Assembly: GCF_002222055.1 (NCBI RefSeq)
Contig: NZ_MUGS01000051.1
Location: 1 to 64,000, forward strand
Reading direction: 5' to 3'
DNA: 64,000 nt
Origin: Flavobacterium araucananum
GTDB lineage: Bacteria; Bacteroidota; Bacteroidia; Flavobacteriales; Flavobacteriaceae
The translations under genes and the position numbers were made by a program. This document shows positions 52,937 through 61,074 of this stretch, piece after piece (within the stretch, counting starts at the first letter, position 1; every line of letters starts with the position of its first letter). The notes beneath the pieces were generated by a model. That model ran no database searches, had not been told where the DNA came from, and saw only the letters and a program-made list of their open reading frames with translations.

Positions 52937-54817
52937 ATGAATGTAACTGATTATACCTACTTAATGAATAAACCCGATGCGATTACAGAAAAGCAAGCGG
53001 ATGCATTAGGAAGTGTTTTGAATGAATTTCCGTATTTTCAAAGTGCGCGGGCATTGCGATTAAAAGGTCTTTACAGTCAAAACAGTTTTAAGTATAATTA
53101 TGCTCTAAAAGTTACAGCAGCTCACACGGGTGATCGCGCCGTTTTGTTTGATTTTATTACTTCTGAAAGTTTTACTTCTATACAAAACGAATATTACGAT
53201 CAAAAACTGAAAGATCTTTTAGAAATTAACGTTTTTGACAGCGAAATTGTTTCTATTCAGGACTTCAAAAAAACACCCGAAGTACGAATTGATCCAATTG
53301 AACAATCGATTCTGAATTCTATAAGAGAAGCGACAAACGTAACTTTTGAAGAAACGGTAAAAAAAATAGAAGAACCTAAAATTGAAACAATTACGGAGCA
53401 ATCTATTTTAGATACTTTTAAAGAAGTTACACCAACTACTTTTCAGGAACCTGTAAAAACAGAAGAACCTAAAATTGAAATAATTACAGAGCAATCTATT
53501 TTAGATACCTTTAAAGAAGTTACACCAACTACTTTTCAAGAACCTGCAAAAACAGAAGAATCAAAAATCAAATCAATTGCCGAAGAATCTATTTTAAACT
53601 CTATTATAGAAGCAACAAATATTGTTTTTGAAGAACCTGCAAAAATTGAAGAACAAAAAATTGAGCCAATTATTGAGTCCTCTATTTTAGATTCTTTTAA
53701 AGAAGTTACAACAACTACTTTTGAGGAACCTGTAAAAACTGAAGAACAAAAAATTGAGCCAATTATTGAGTCCTCTATTTTAGATTCTTTTAAAGAAGTT
53801 ACAACAACAACTTTTGAAGAACCCGTAAAAATCGAGGAACCACAAATTGAGACAATTGCCGATGAACCTGTTTTAGCTCCTGTAGAAGAAATTACACCAG
53901 CTGTTTTTGATGAACCTGCAAAAATCGAAGAACAACAGATTGAGGCAATTGCCGAGGAACCTGTTGTAACTCCTGTAGAAGAAATTACACCAGCTGTTCT
54001 TGAAGAACCTGCGAAAATTGAAGAGCAACAGATTGAGGCAATTGCCGAGGAACCTGTTGTAACTCCTGTAGAAGAAATTACACCCGCTATTCTTGAAGAA
54101 CCTGTAAAAATCGAAGAGACAAAAGAGGAGCCAATCGCCGAAGAACGTGTTGTAATTGCTGTTAAAAAAGCAACTTTAGCCTTCTTTGAAGAAATAGTCG
54201 ACGATGAAATTCCAGAGGTAAGGGTTGATCCTATCGAGCAATCTATATTAAACTCTATAAAAGAAGCCACAACTGTAGTTTTTGAAGAACCAAAAATAAG
54301 CGAGGAACCTCAAGAAGTTGAAATTCCGGAAATTGTAAAAGTTGCCGAAGAAAATCTGGAAATAGGAAAACCGTTGGATTTTTCTTTTAATGAAAAACAT
54401 TCTTTCCAGGAATGGCTGCAATTATCCAGAACAGAACCTATTGACAGAACCGAGGAAGGTCCCGAAGAAGCAAAACAAACAGAACATAACGCTGAACCGG
54501 TAGCTGAGATTGAAATCGTTGACGAAGACAAAAAGAAAAAAGCAGAAATAATCGATAAATTTATCGAAACAAACCCAAAAATCTCTCCCATCAAGCAAAC
54601 TGCGATAATTCCGGCAGTGCAATTTGACCTTAACAAAGAGGACAATTCGTATTTAATGACAGAGACTTTGGCAAGAGTATATTTAGAACAAAAAAAATAT
54701 ACAAAAGCAATACAAGCATATGAAATATTAATTTTGAAATATCCAGAAAAAATTAGTTTCTTTGCAGACCGTATTTCGGATATAAAGATTTTACAACAAA
54801 ATAACAATAATAATTAA
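52937..54817 (+). CDS. Tandem-repeat acidic protein with C-terminal TPR-like helices
   Basis: 626 residues, soluble, no signal peptide. Residues 1-121 are a conserved-looking helical head (LNEFPYFQSARALRLKGLYS). Residues about 122-465 are eleven 31-residue repeats of the type EQSILDTFKEVTPTTFQEPV, each followed by KxEExKIExI, very acidic. The first and last repeats share the phrase (P)EVRxDPIEQSILNSI. The array is followed by SFQEWLQLSRTEP and a TPR-like pair at the end (LARVYLEQKKYTKAIQAYEI). The array is nearly pure at DNA level in places, so copy number probably varies. Heads and tails of this type, without the array, occur next to secG in relatives as I recall. Function unknown. Confidence 0.85.
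   Translation: MNVTDYTYLMNKPDAITEKQADALGSVLNEFPYFQSARALRLKGLYSQNSFKYNYALKVTAAHTGDRAVLFDFITSESFTSIQNEYYDQKLKDLLEINVFDSEIVSIQDFKKTPEVRIDPIEQSILNSIREATNVTFEETVKKIEEPKIETITEQSILDTFKEVTPTTFQEPVKTEEPKIEIITEQSILDTFKEVTPTTFQEPAKTEESKIKSIAEESILNSIIEATNIVFEEPAKIEEQKIEPIIESSILDSFKEVTTTTFEEPVKTEEQKIEPIIESSILDSFKEVTTTTFEEPVKIEEPQIETIADEPVLAPVEEITPAVFDEPAKIEEQQIEAIAEEPVVTPVEEITPAVLEEPAKIEEQQIEAIAEEPVVTPVEEITPAILEEPVKIEETKEEPIAEERVVIAVKKATLAFFEEIVDDEIPEVRVDPIEQSILNSIKEATTVVFEEPKISEEPQEVEIPEIVKVAEENLEIGKPLDFSFNEKHSFQEWLQLSRTEPIDRTEEGPEEAKQTEHNAEPVAEIEIVDEDKKKKAEIIDKFIETNPKISPIKQTAIIPAVQFDLNKEDNSYLMTETLARVYLEQKKYTKAIQAYEILILKYPEKISFFADRISDIKILQQNNNNN
53300..54320 (+). repeat. 93-bp coding tandem repeat array
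   Basis: About eleven 93-bp units inside the TPR-like protein gene. Units 2 and 3, units 5 and 6, and units 8 and 9 are near-identical neighbours, as expected for recent slippage or unequal recombination. The array keeps frame throughout. Confidence 0.85.
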
Positions 54818-54820
54818 GCA

Positions 54821-55159
54821 ATGAGCACATTTTCAATTTTTTTAGTTTTAATCACAATAGTATGTTTTCTATTGATCGTAGTAATTATGGTTCAAAACCC
54901 TAAAGGAGGCGGATTGTCGTCTACTATTAGTGGAACTCAAATGTTAGGTGGAGTACAAAAAACAACAGACTTTTTAGATAAAAGTACCTGGACATTAGCT
55001 ACTATTTTGATTGCTTTAATCTTGCTTTCAAGCCTAAGCTTTACAGGATCATTAAGTGATACTGATTCTAAAATTATCGAAAAAACTGAAGCTCCTGCAA
55101 ATACGCCAGCTGCTCCTGTTCAACAAACACCTGCTCCGGCAACTCCAGCAGCGAAATAA
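54821..55159 (+). CDS. secG: Preprotein translocase subunit SecG
   Basis: 112 residues. Two membrane helices (FSIFLVLITIVCFLLIVVIM and WTLATILIALILLSS) flank the conserved loop VQNPKGGGLSSTISG. It ends in an Ala/Pro/Thr tail. SecG assists SecYE in Sec export, on which the T9SS substrates of this window also depend. It starts 4 bases after the repeat protein and is followed by a terminator, ending the miaB run. Confidence 0.95.
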   Translation: MSTFSIFLVLITIVCFLLIVVIMVQNPKGGGLSSTISGTQMLGGVQKTTDFLDKSTWTLATILIALILLSSLSFTGSLSDTDSKIIEKTEAPANTPAAPVQQTPAPATPAAK

Positions 55160-55180
55160 TAATTTTGAAATAAATATAAA

Positions 55181-55211
55181 ATGCCAGCCTGTCAAAGCTG
55201 GCATTTTTTTT
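55181..55211 (+). terminator. Terminator after secG
   Basis: ATGCCAGC (55181-55188) pairs with GCTGGCAT (55197-55204) across 8 nt, followed by a run of eight T. Confidence 0.9.
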
Positions 55212-55220
55212 AGGAAATAA

Positions 55221-55265
55221 TGTCAGTTTTAAGAGCATGGCACAATTTCTGAAAGTTCTTTGAAC
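55221..55265 (+). promoter_or_regulatory. Candidate regulatory region of groESL
   Basis: TGTCA (55221-55225) and TGGCA (55238-55242) form a loose inverted pair. TGGCAC at 55238 followed by AATTTCTGA resembles a sigma-54 -24/-12 site with GA in place of GC. GTTCTTTGAAC (55255-55265) is a perfect short palindrome. No CIRCE element (TTAGCACTC) is present. Which of these controls the genes cannot be told by eye. Confidence 0.35.
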
Positions 55266-55300
55266 ATAAAAAAAGTATAAACTATTAATAATATAAAATC

Positions 55301-55576
55301 ATGACTTTAAACATTAAACCGCTTTCAGACCGCGTACTTATTGAGCCTGTTGCAGCTGAGACTAAAACTGCGTCAGGGATTTTTATTCCAGATACTGCCA
55401 AAGAAAAACCACAAAAAGGAACTGTTGTTGCAGTAGGAAATGGTTCTAAAGATCACACTATGACCGTAAAAGTTGGCGATACTGTTCTATATGGCAAATA
55501 TGCAGGAACAGAATTAAAACTTGAAGGAACTGATTATTTGATTATGCGCGAAGATGATATCTTAGCGATTATCTAA
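55301..55576 (+). CDS. groES: Co-chaperonin GroES
   Basis: 91 residues. It has the typical LSDRVLIEPVAAETKTASGI opening and the mobile loop, PQKGTVVAVGNG, and VLYGKYAGTELKLEG. The heptamer caps GroEL. It lies 73 bases upstream of groEL, cotranscribed. Confidence 0.98.
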   Translation: MTLNIKPLSDRVLIEPVAAETKTASGIFIPDTAKEKPQKGTVVAVGNGSKDHTMTVKVGDTVLYGKYAGTELKLEGTDYLIMREDDILAII

Positions 55577-55649
55577 AAAAACATAGGTCTCAAGAATTAA
55601 GTATCAGGGAAACCTGAAACAACTCAAACTTTAAACAAAAAATAAAAAA

Positions 55650-57278
55650 ATGGCAAAAGATATAAAATTTGATATTGAAGCACGTGACGGATTAAAACGT
55701 GGTGTTGATGCATTAGCAAATGCTGTAAAAGTAACTTTAGGACCAAAAGGTCGTAATGTAATTATTGGTAAATCATTTGGTGGACCAACTGTTACTAAAG
55801 ATGGTGTTTCTGTTGCAAAAGAAATCGAATTAAAAGACCCATTAGAAAACATGGGCGCGCAAATGGTTAAAGAAGTAGCTTCTAAAACTAATGATTTAGC
55901 GGGTGACGGAACTACAACGGCTACAGTTTTAGCTCAGGCAATCGTAAAAGAAGGTTTGAAAAACGTTGCTGCAGGTGCAAATCCAATGGACTTGAAACGT
56001 GGTATCGATAAAGCTGTTGAAGCTATCGTTGCTGACCTTGCAAAACAAGCTAAAGTTGTTGGAAGTGATTCTGACAAAATCAAACAAATTGCTTCTATCT
56101 CTGCAAATAACGACGAAGTGATTGGAAAACTAATCGCTACTGCTTTTGCAAAAGTAGGTAAAGAAGGAGTTATTACTGTTGAAGAAGCTAAAGGAACGGA
56201 CACTTTTGTAGATGTTGTTGAAGGAATGCAATTCGACAGAGGATATCTTTCTCCTTATTTCGTAACAAATCCAGAAAAAATGGAAGTTGAATTAGACTCT
56301 CCATATATCTTATTATACGACAAAAAAGTATCTTCTTTAAAAGAGTTATTACCTGTTTTAGAGCCAGTTGCTCAATCAGGAAAACCATTATTGATTATTG
56401 CTGAAGACGTTGACGGAGAAGCTCTTTCGACTCTTGTAGTAAACAAATTAAGAGGTGCTCTTAAAATTGCTGCTGTAAAAGCTCCTGGTTTTGGAGACAG
56501 AAGAAAAGCAATGCTAGAAGATATCGCAATCTTAACTGGTGGAACTGTAATTTCTGAAGAAAGAGGTTATACCTTAGAAAACACTACTATCGAAATGTTA
56601 GGAACTGCAAAAAGAGTTTCGATCGATAAAGACAACACTACAATTGTAAGTGGTGCAGGTGAAGCTGATATTATCAAAAACAGAGTAAACCAAATTAAAG
56701 GTCAGATGGAAGCTACTACCTCTGATTATGATAAAGAAAAATTGCAAGAGCGTTTGGCTAAATTAGCTGGTGGTGTTGCTGTTCTTTATGTTGGTGCTGC
56801 ATCTGAAGTTGAAATGAAAGAGAAAAAAGACAGAGTTGATGATGCTTTACACGCTACTCGTGCTGCTGTTGAAGAAGGAATTGTTGCTGGTGGTGGTGTT
56901 GCTTTATTAAGAGCAAAAGCTGCATTAGCAGGAATTAAAGCTGATAATGCTGACGAAGCAACCGGAATTCAGATTGTTTCTCGTGCTGTTGAATCTCCAT
57001 TAAGAACTATTGTTGAAAATGCAGGTCTTGAAGGTTCTGTAGTTGTAGCAAAAGTGGGTGAAGGTTCTGGTGATTTTGGTTACAATGCCAAAACTGATGA
57101 ATATGTAGACATGCTAAAAGCCGGAATTATCGATCCTAAAAAAGTGACTCGTGTAGCGTTAGAAAATGCTGCATCTGTTGCCGGAATGATCCTTACTACA
57201 GAATGTGCATTAATTGATATTAAAGAAGAAAACGCTGGCGGAATGCCAATGGGTGGCGGTATGCCGGGAATGATGTAA
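55650..57278 (+). CDS. groEL: Chaperonin GroEL
   Basis: 542 residues, full length. It has LGPKGRNVIIGKSFGGPTVT near the start, ATP-site DGTTTATVLAQ, the apical domain, and the C-terminal glycine-methionine tail GGMPMGGGMPGMM. It folds non-native proteins in the cytosol with GroES. A perfect terminator hairpin follows 24 bases on. Confidence 0.99.
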   Translation: MAKDIKFDIEARDGLKRGVDALANAVKVTLGPKGRNVIIGKSFGGPTVTKDGVSVAKEIELKDPLENMGAQMVKEVASKTNDLAGDGTTTATVLAQAIVKEGLKNVAAGANPMDLKRGIDKAVEAIVADLAKQAKVVGSDSDKIKQIASISANNDEVIGKLIATAFAKVGKEGVITVEEAKGTDTFVDVVEGMQFDRGYLSPYFVTNPEKMEVELDSPYILLYDKKVSSLKELLPVLEPVAQSGKPLLIIAEDVDGEALSTLVVNKLRGALKIAAVKAPGFGDRRKAMLEDIAILTGGTVISEERGYTLENTTIEMLGTAKRVSIDKDNTTIVSGAGEADIIKNRVNQIKGQMEATTSDYDKEKLQERLAKLAGGVAVLYVGAASEVEMKEKKDRVDDALHATRAAVEEGIVAGGGVALLRAKAALAGIKADNADEATGIQIVSRAVESPLRTIVENAGLEGSVVVAKVGEGSGDFGYNAKTDEYVDMLKAGIIDPKKVTRVALENAASVAGMILTTECALIDIKEENAGGMPMGGGMPGMM

Positions 57279-57302
57279 TCGTTCTTAACTTCTTACTTAT
57301 AA

Positions 57303-57330
57303 ACGCCAGATTTGATCTGGCGTTTTTTTT
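57303..57330 (+). terminator. Terminator of groESL
   Basis: ACGCCAGAT (57303-57311), loop TTG, ATCTGGCGT (57315-57323), then a T-run. Confidence 0.92.
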
Positions 57331-57527
57331 GCCACAGATTTCACAGATTAAAAAGATTTTTTCGCCACGAATTTCACGAATTATTTTTTCTAATCTTTAC
57401 GAATATTTTTTTAGTCACAAACTAAAAAGGTTTTCACAGATTAATCTATTTAATCCTTTTAATCCTTTTAATCTGTGGCAAACTCTTCTCATATAAAGCA
57501 TTCGTGAAAATTCGTGAAATTCGTGGC
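57331..57527. repeat. Interleaved inverted repeats downstream of groEL
   Basis: Two repeat pairs cross each other. A: GCCACAGATT at 57331, inverted at 57470-57479. B: GCCACGAATTTCACGAATT at 57364-57382, perfectly inverted at 57509-57527. The order is A-B-A'-B', so both hairpins cannot form nested. No coding frame is enclosed. Unit B shares its first 14 bases with the inverted repeats around the GxxExxY gene. Apart from this and the terminator, I see nothing in the 338-base gap. Confidence 0.75.
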
Positions 57528-57616
57528 AAACTTCTTTTATTTAAGATTGTTTAACATTCTCTTTTTCATTAAAAAATCGTTTATAAGTAAATTTGCAGTT
57601 CTATTAAAATTGCAAA

Positions 57617-58819
57617 ATGAGAAAATTCACAACTCACCTATTACTTTTTACCTTCTTACTTCTTAGCATTATTTCCTATTCTCAATCTAATAAAGACACC
57701 TATGTCGTTCTAGTTTCTATGGATGGATTTCGTTGGGATTATGCCAAACAATTTAATCTCCAGAATCTAAAGAGAATAGCAAAAGAAGGCGTTCATGCAA
57801 AATCAATGCGACCGTCTTATCCAAGTAAAACTTTCCCGAATCACTATTCGATTGTAACAGGTCTATATGCTGATCATCACGGGATCATCAATAATGCTTT
57901 TTATGATGCCGGGCTAAACGCATTATTCTCGCTATCATTGGATACAAAAAATGATTCAAGATTTTATGGGGAAAATCCAATTTGGAATGTAGCCGAACAA
58001 CAAGGCGTAAAAGCGGCTTCTTTTTTCTGGCCCGGATCAGATCTGGATAAAAGAAGACCTGGTTATTATAAAAACTATGACAATAAAATTCCATACGAAA
58101 CCAGAATAGATACAGTCTTACATTGGCTACAGCTTCCTGAAAAACAGCGCCCACATTTAATTACTTTATATTTTGATGAACCAGACCATACAGGCCATGA
58201 ATTTGGTCCGCTATCTGCGCAAAACAAAAAAATGGTAATCAAAATGGATTCGATTATGGGAGAATTATCCCAAAAACTAGATCACCTGGCTATTGGAAAG
58301 CAAATTAATCTGATTATTGTTTCAGATCACGGAATGACTGATATCAGCAATGAAAAAAAAGTAATCATCTTAGATTATCTAAAACCGGAATGGCTGGGCT
58401 ATAAAGAGGTTATTAACCCTATTATGAGCCTTCAGGCAAAACCGGGCTATCAGGATTCTATTGCAAAAGCTTTAAAAAAAGTACCCCATATCAAGTTCTG
58501 GAAATCCGGCGAAGTCCCAAAAAGATTGCATTACGGCACCAACCCAAGAGTTCATGATTTTGTTATTGAAACTCAAAAAGGATATAGTTTAGCCAAGGAC
58601 AAGAACCAAAATACAAATGGCGGAACACACGGTTATGATAATAGAACAAAAGATATGCAGGCTATTTTTTATGCAAAAGGTCCGGCTTTTAAAGTGGATA
58701 AAAAAGTAGGTTCTTTTCAAAATGTTTCGGTTTATCCTTTAATTGCTCATATTCTAGGATTACAAATTGACGAAGTCGATGGAAAATTCAGCGAAGTAAA
58801 ATCGATGTTGGTGAAGTAA
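57617..58819 (+). CDS. ENPP-type nucleotide pyrophosphatase/phosphodiesterase, secreted
   Basis: 400 residues with signal peptide ending IISYSQ. It has the alkaline-phosphatase-superfamily metal sites VSMDGFRWDY, nucleophile Thr in YPSKTFPNHYSIVTGLYADH, FDEPDHTGHEFGP, IIVSDHGMTDI and the last His in NGGTHGYDNR. Members hydrolyse nucleotide or lipid phosphodiesters outside the cytosol. The substrate is not evident. It is a single gene with a terminator just downstream. Confidence 0.93.
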   Translation: MRKFTTHLLLFTFLLLSIISYSQSNKDTYVVLVSMDGFRWDYAKQFNLQNLKRIAKEGVHAKSMRPSYPSKTFPNHYSIVTGLYADHHGIINNAFYDAGLNALFSLSLDTKNDSRFYGENPIWNVAEQQGVKAASFFWPGSDLDKRRPGYYKNYDNKIPYETRIDTVLHWLQLPEKQRPHLITLYFDEPDHTGHEFGPLSAQNKKMVIKMDSIMGELSQKLDHLAIGKQINLIIVSDHGMTDISNEKKVIILDYLKPEWLGYKEVINPIMSLQAKPGYQDSIAKALKKVPHIKFWKSGEVPKRLHYGTNPRVHDFVIETQKGYSLAKDKNQNTNGGTHGYDNRTKDMQAIFYAKGPAFKVDKKVGSFQNVSVYPLIAHILGLQIDEVDGKFSEVKSMLVK

Positions 58820-58864
58820 TTAGAAAATTTACAAATTTGATAATTAGATAATTATACAACCAGA

Positions 58865-58903
58865 AAAGGCTTTAGCCGAACTTTAAGTTTGGCTAAAGCC
58901 TTT
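58865..58903 (+). terminator. Terminator after the phosphodiesterase gene
   Basis: AAAGGCTTTAGCC (58865-58877) pairs perfectly with GGCTAAAGCCTTT (58891-58903) across 13 nt. The arm ends supply short T and A runs, so it may act both ways. Confidence 0.7.
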
Positions 58904-59014
58904 CATAGCTTTGTATTTATTCCTCCAGTTAAAGCTGGAAACTATTCAAATTAGAATTCACTTTAATAATCGAATTTCAAAATTATCTAATAGACACATT
59001 ATCTCCTTATCTGA

Positions 59015-59854
59015 CTAGAATCCGGTCGAAACAGAAACGGCTTTCCAGTTTTCTAAATCTTTTTGTACACTTTCGATTTTTTGGTTGGCCATATTATAAG
59101 CATCTTCTCCCAGAAATAAATGCAACGGAGGATTTTTTTCGTGACTCATTTTGATTAATGCTGTTGCTAATTTTTCAGGATCTCCAGGCTGATTCTGATT
59201 GATATCGTCTTTGTGTGCACTTTCAGATTGTCTCACTTCTTTGTAATCTGCAATTAGATTTTGTGGCAATAATAATGAGCTGTCTTTTAAGAAATCAGTC
59301 CTGAAATAACCCGGATAAACAATTGTTGCATTGATTCCAAATGGTTTTATTTCTGCCGCTAATGATTCTGTCAAACCTGCAACCGCAAATTTGGTAGAGC
59401 AATAAATTCCCCAGCCCGGAAAATTTCCGGAATACCCGCCAACAGACGAAATATTAAAAATTTGGCCAGATTGGTTGGCACGCATATAAGGAATCGTATT
59501 TCTGATTACATTTAATAAGCCAAAAACATTTACCTCATAATTTTTTCTCGATTCAGCATCGGTTAATTCCTCCAACGCACCCAGTAATCCATAACCTGCA
59601 TTGTTTACCAATACATCAATTGTTTTAAAATAACTTACCGCTACTTCAATTGCATTTTTGACACTTTTCTCGTCAACCAAATCCATTTCAAGAGGAAGAA
59701 AATTTTCCGATGGATCTCCAAGTACTTTTATTAATGCTTCTTCGCTTCTTGATGTTGCAGCCACTTTGTAACCTTCTGCCAATAATTTTTTAGCTAATTC
59801 TAATCCTAGTCCTTTTGAGGCACCTGTGATAAACCAAACTTTGTTATTTTCCAT
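59015..59854 (-). CDS. Short-chain dehydrogenase/reductase
   Basis: 279 residues, classical SDR. It has the NAD(P) motif TGASKGLGLELAKKL, NNAGYG, catalytic Ser in ISSVGGYSG and YxxxK as YCSTK. The substrate is unknown. It lies 91 bases downstream of an AraC-type regulator transcribed the same way, the common pairing of an SDR with its own regulator. Confidence 0.92.
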   Translation of the reverse strand: MENNKVWFITGASKGLGLELAKKLLAEGYKVAATSRSEEALIKVLGDPSENFLPLEMDLVDEKSVKNAIEVAVSYFKTIDVLVNNAGYGLLGALEELTDAESRKNYEVNVFGLLNVIRNTIPYMRANQSGQIFNISSVGGYSGNFPGWGIYCSTKFAVAGLTESLAAEIKPFGINATIVYPGYFRTDFLKDSSLLLPQNLIADYKEVRQSESAHKDDINQNQPGDPEKLATALIKMSHEKNPPLHLFLGEDAYNMANQKIESVQKDLENWKAVSVSTGF

Positions 59855-59945
59855 GATTTTAAATTTTTACATTTTAATTACAGGACAAAGGTATTGGCGA
59901 AGTACTTCTAAAAAATTAAAGTAATCAAACAAGAAGTTACGAAAA

Positions 59946-60854
59946 TCAAATAATTTCAGTCACACGATATGTTTTAGGGGAAACCTGAGTAGTCTTTTTG
60001 AAGAAATTAATAAAATGAGACAATTCTTCGAAACCTAAACACCATGCAATCTCATTAATATTCCAATTGGTTTGTTTGAGTAAAATCATCGCTTCCTGAA
60101 CAATTCTTTCGGATATAATTTGCGAAGTTGTTTTTCCGGTAGTTTCTTTTAAAGCTTTATTCAAATGATTGACATGTACATTGAGCTGATTTGCAAATTC
60201 TGATGGCGATCGAAAATTAATTTGTTGTGAGATTGACTCTATTGGAAACTGACGTTCCAGTAACTCCAGAAACAATGACGAAATCCGGATTGTAGCATTC
60301 GATTTACTGTATAATGAAGCAGTTACCGTTTGCGTTTTTAGTGCCAGATGAATAATTTCAAAAACCAGATTCCGAAGCACATCGTATTTAAAAGCATAAT
60401 CAGAATTGATTTCATCAAACATTTTTAAATACACCTTTTTTAAAACTTCAGCCAATTCTGTTGAAACCGGAACAATAGGATTCCCGCCGGGCTGGAATAA
60501 AGGATACTCTTTTAAATTGCCAAACTGACTAAAAAAAGCATCTGTAAAAATGCAGAAAAACCCGGTTTGATTTTCATCAATATGTTCCCAGCTGTACGGA
60601 ATTTGTGGATTTGCAAAAAACAAAGCCTGATCTTCGATCGAAACAACTTTATCTGCATAATGAACTTTGTTTTTACCAATGATCAAACTTACTTTATAAA
60701 AGTCTTTTCGGGTATAAGGCAAAGGATTACAAGTACTACCAATATAATCATCGAGTTTAAAAACATTAAAATGTCCGATTTCTTTTTGCAGATTCTCAGG
60801 CATTCCTTTTATTTTTACGGTATAAAAATCTTCGAGGGTTTCTGTTAGTTTCAT
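59946..60854 (-). CDS. AraC family transcriptional regulator
   Basis: 302 residues. Residues about 20-180 form a cupin-like sensing domain (QALFFANPQIPYSWEHIDEN). The C-terminal 100 residues are two helix-turn-helix units, NQLNVHVNHLNKALKETTGK and INEIAWCLGFEELSHFINFF, ending QVSPKTYR. It probably controls the SDR gene downstream; the ligand is unknown. Confidence 0.92.
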   Translation of the reverse strand: MKLTETLEDFYTVKIKGMPENLQKEIGHFNVFKLDDYIGSTCNPLPYTRKDFYKVSLIIGKNKVHYADKVVSIEDQALFFANPQIPYSWEHIDENQTGFFCIFTDAFFSQFGNLKEYPLFQPGGNPIVPVSTELAEVLKKVYLKMFDEINSDYAFKYDVLRNLVFEIIHLALKTQTVTASLYSKSNATIRISSLFLELLERQFPIESISQQINFRSPSEFANQLNVHVNHLNKALKETTGKTTSQIISERIVQEAMILLKQTNWNINEIAWCLGFEELSHFINFFKKTTQVSPKTYRVTEII

Positions 60855-61074
60855 TTGACAAAGTTACAAAAATCAATCTTTGTTCAATTAGATAATTTGT
60901 CAATTAGAAAATGAAATCATTATTGACACAACGCATCTCTAGCAAATATTATAATACCTAATGTGAATATCCCACGCAGGCACACTGCATCTTTATAGAA
61001 AATCAGGATTTAACTTATATTCGAATTCAAAATTATCTAATGGTCTAATTTACAAATTGGCACATTTTCTAATT

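Noticed and set aside
53536..54270. Long minus-strand frame rich in Ser/Ile opposite the repeat protein
   Set aside because: It mirrors the 31-residue repeat array; the periodic codons keep the opposite strand open. The plus-strand frame has a head, TPR-like tail and operon context.
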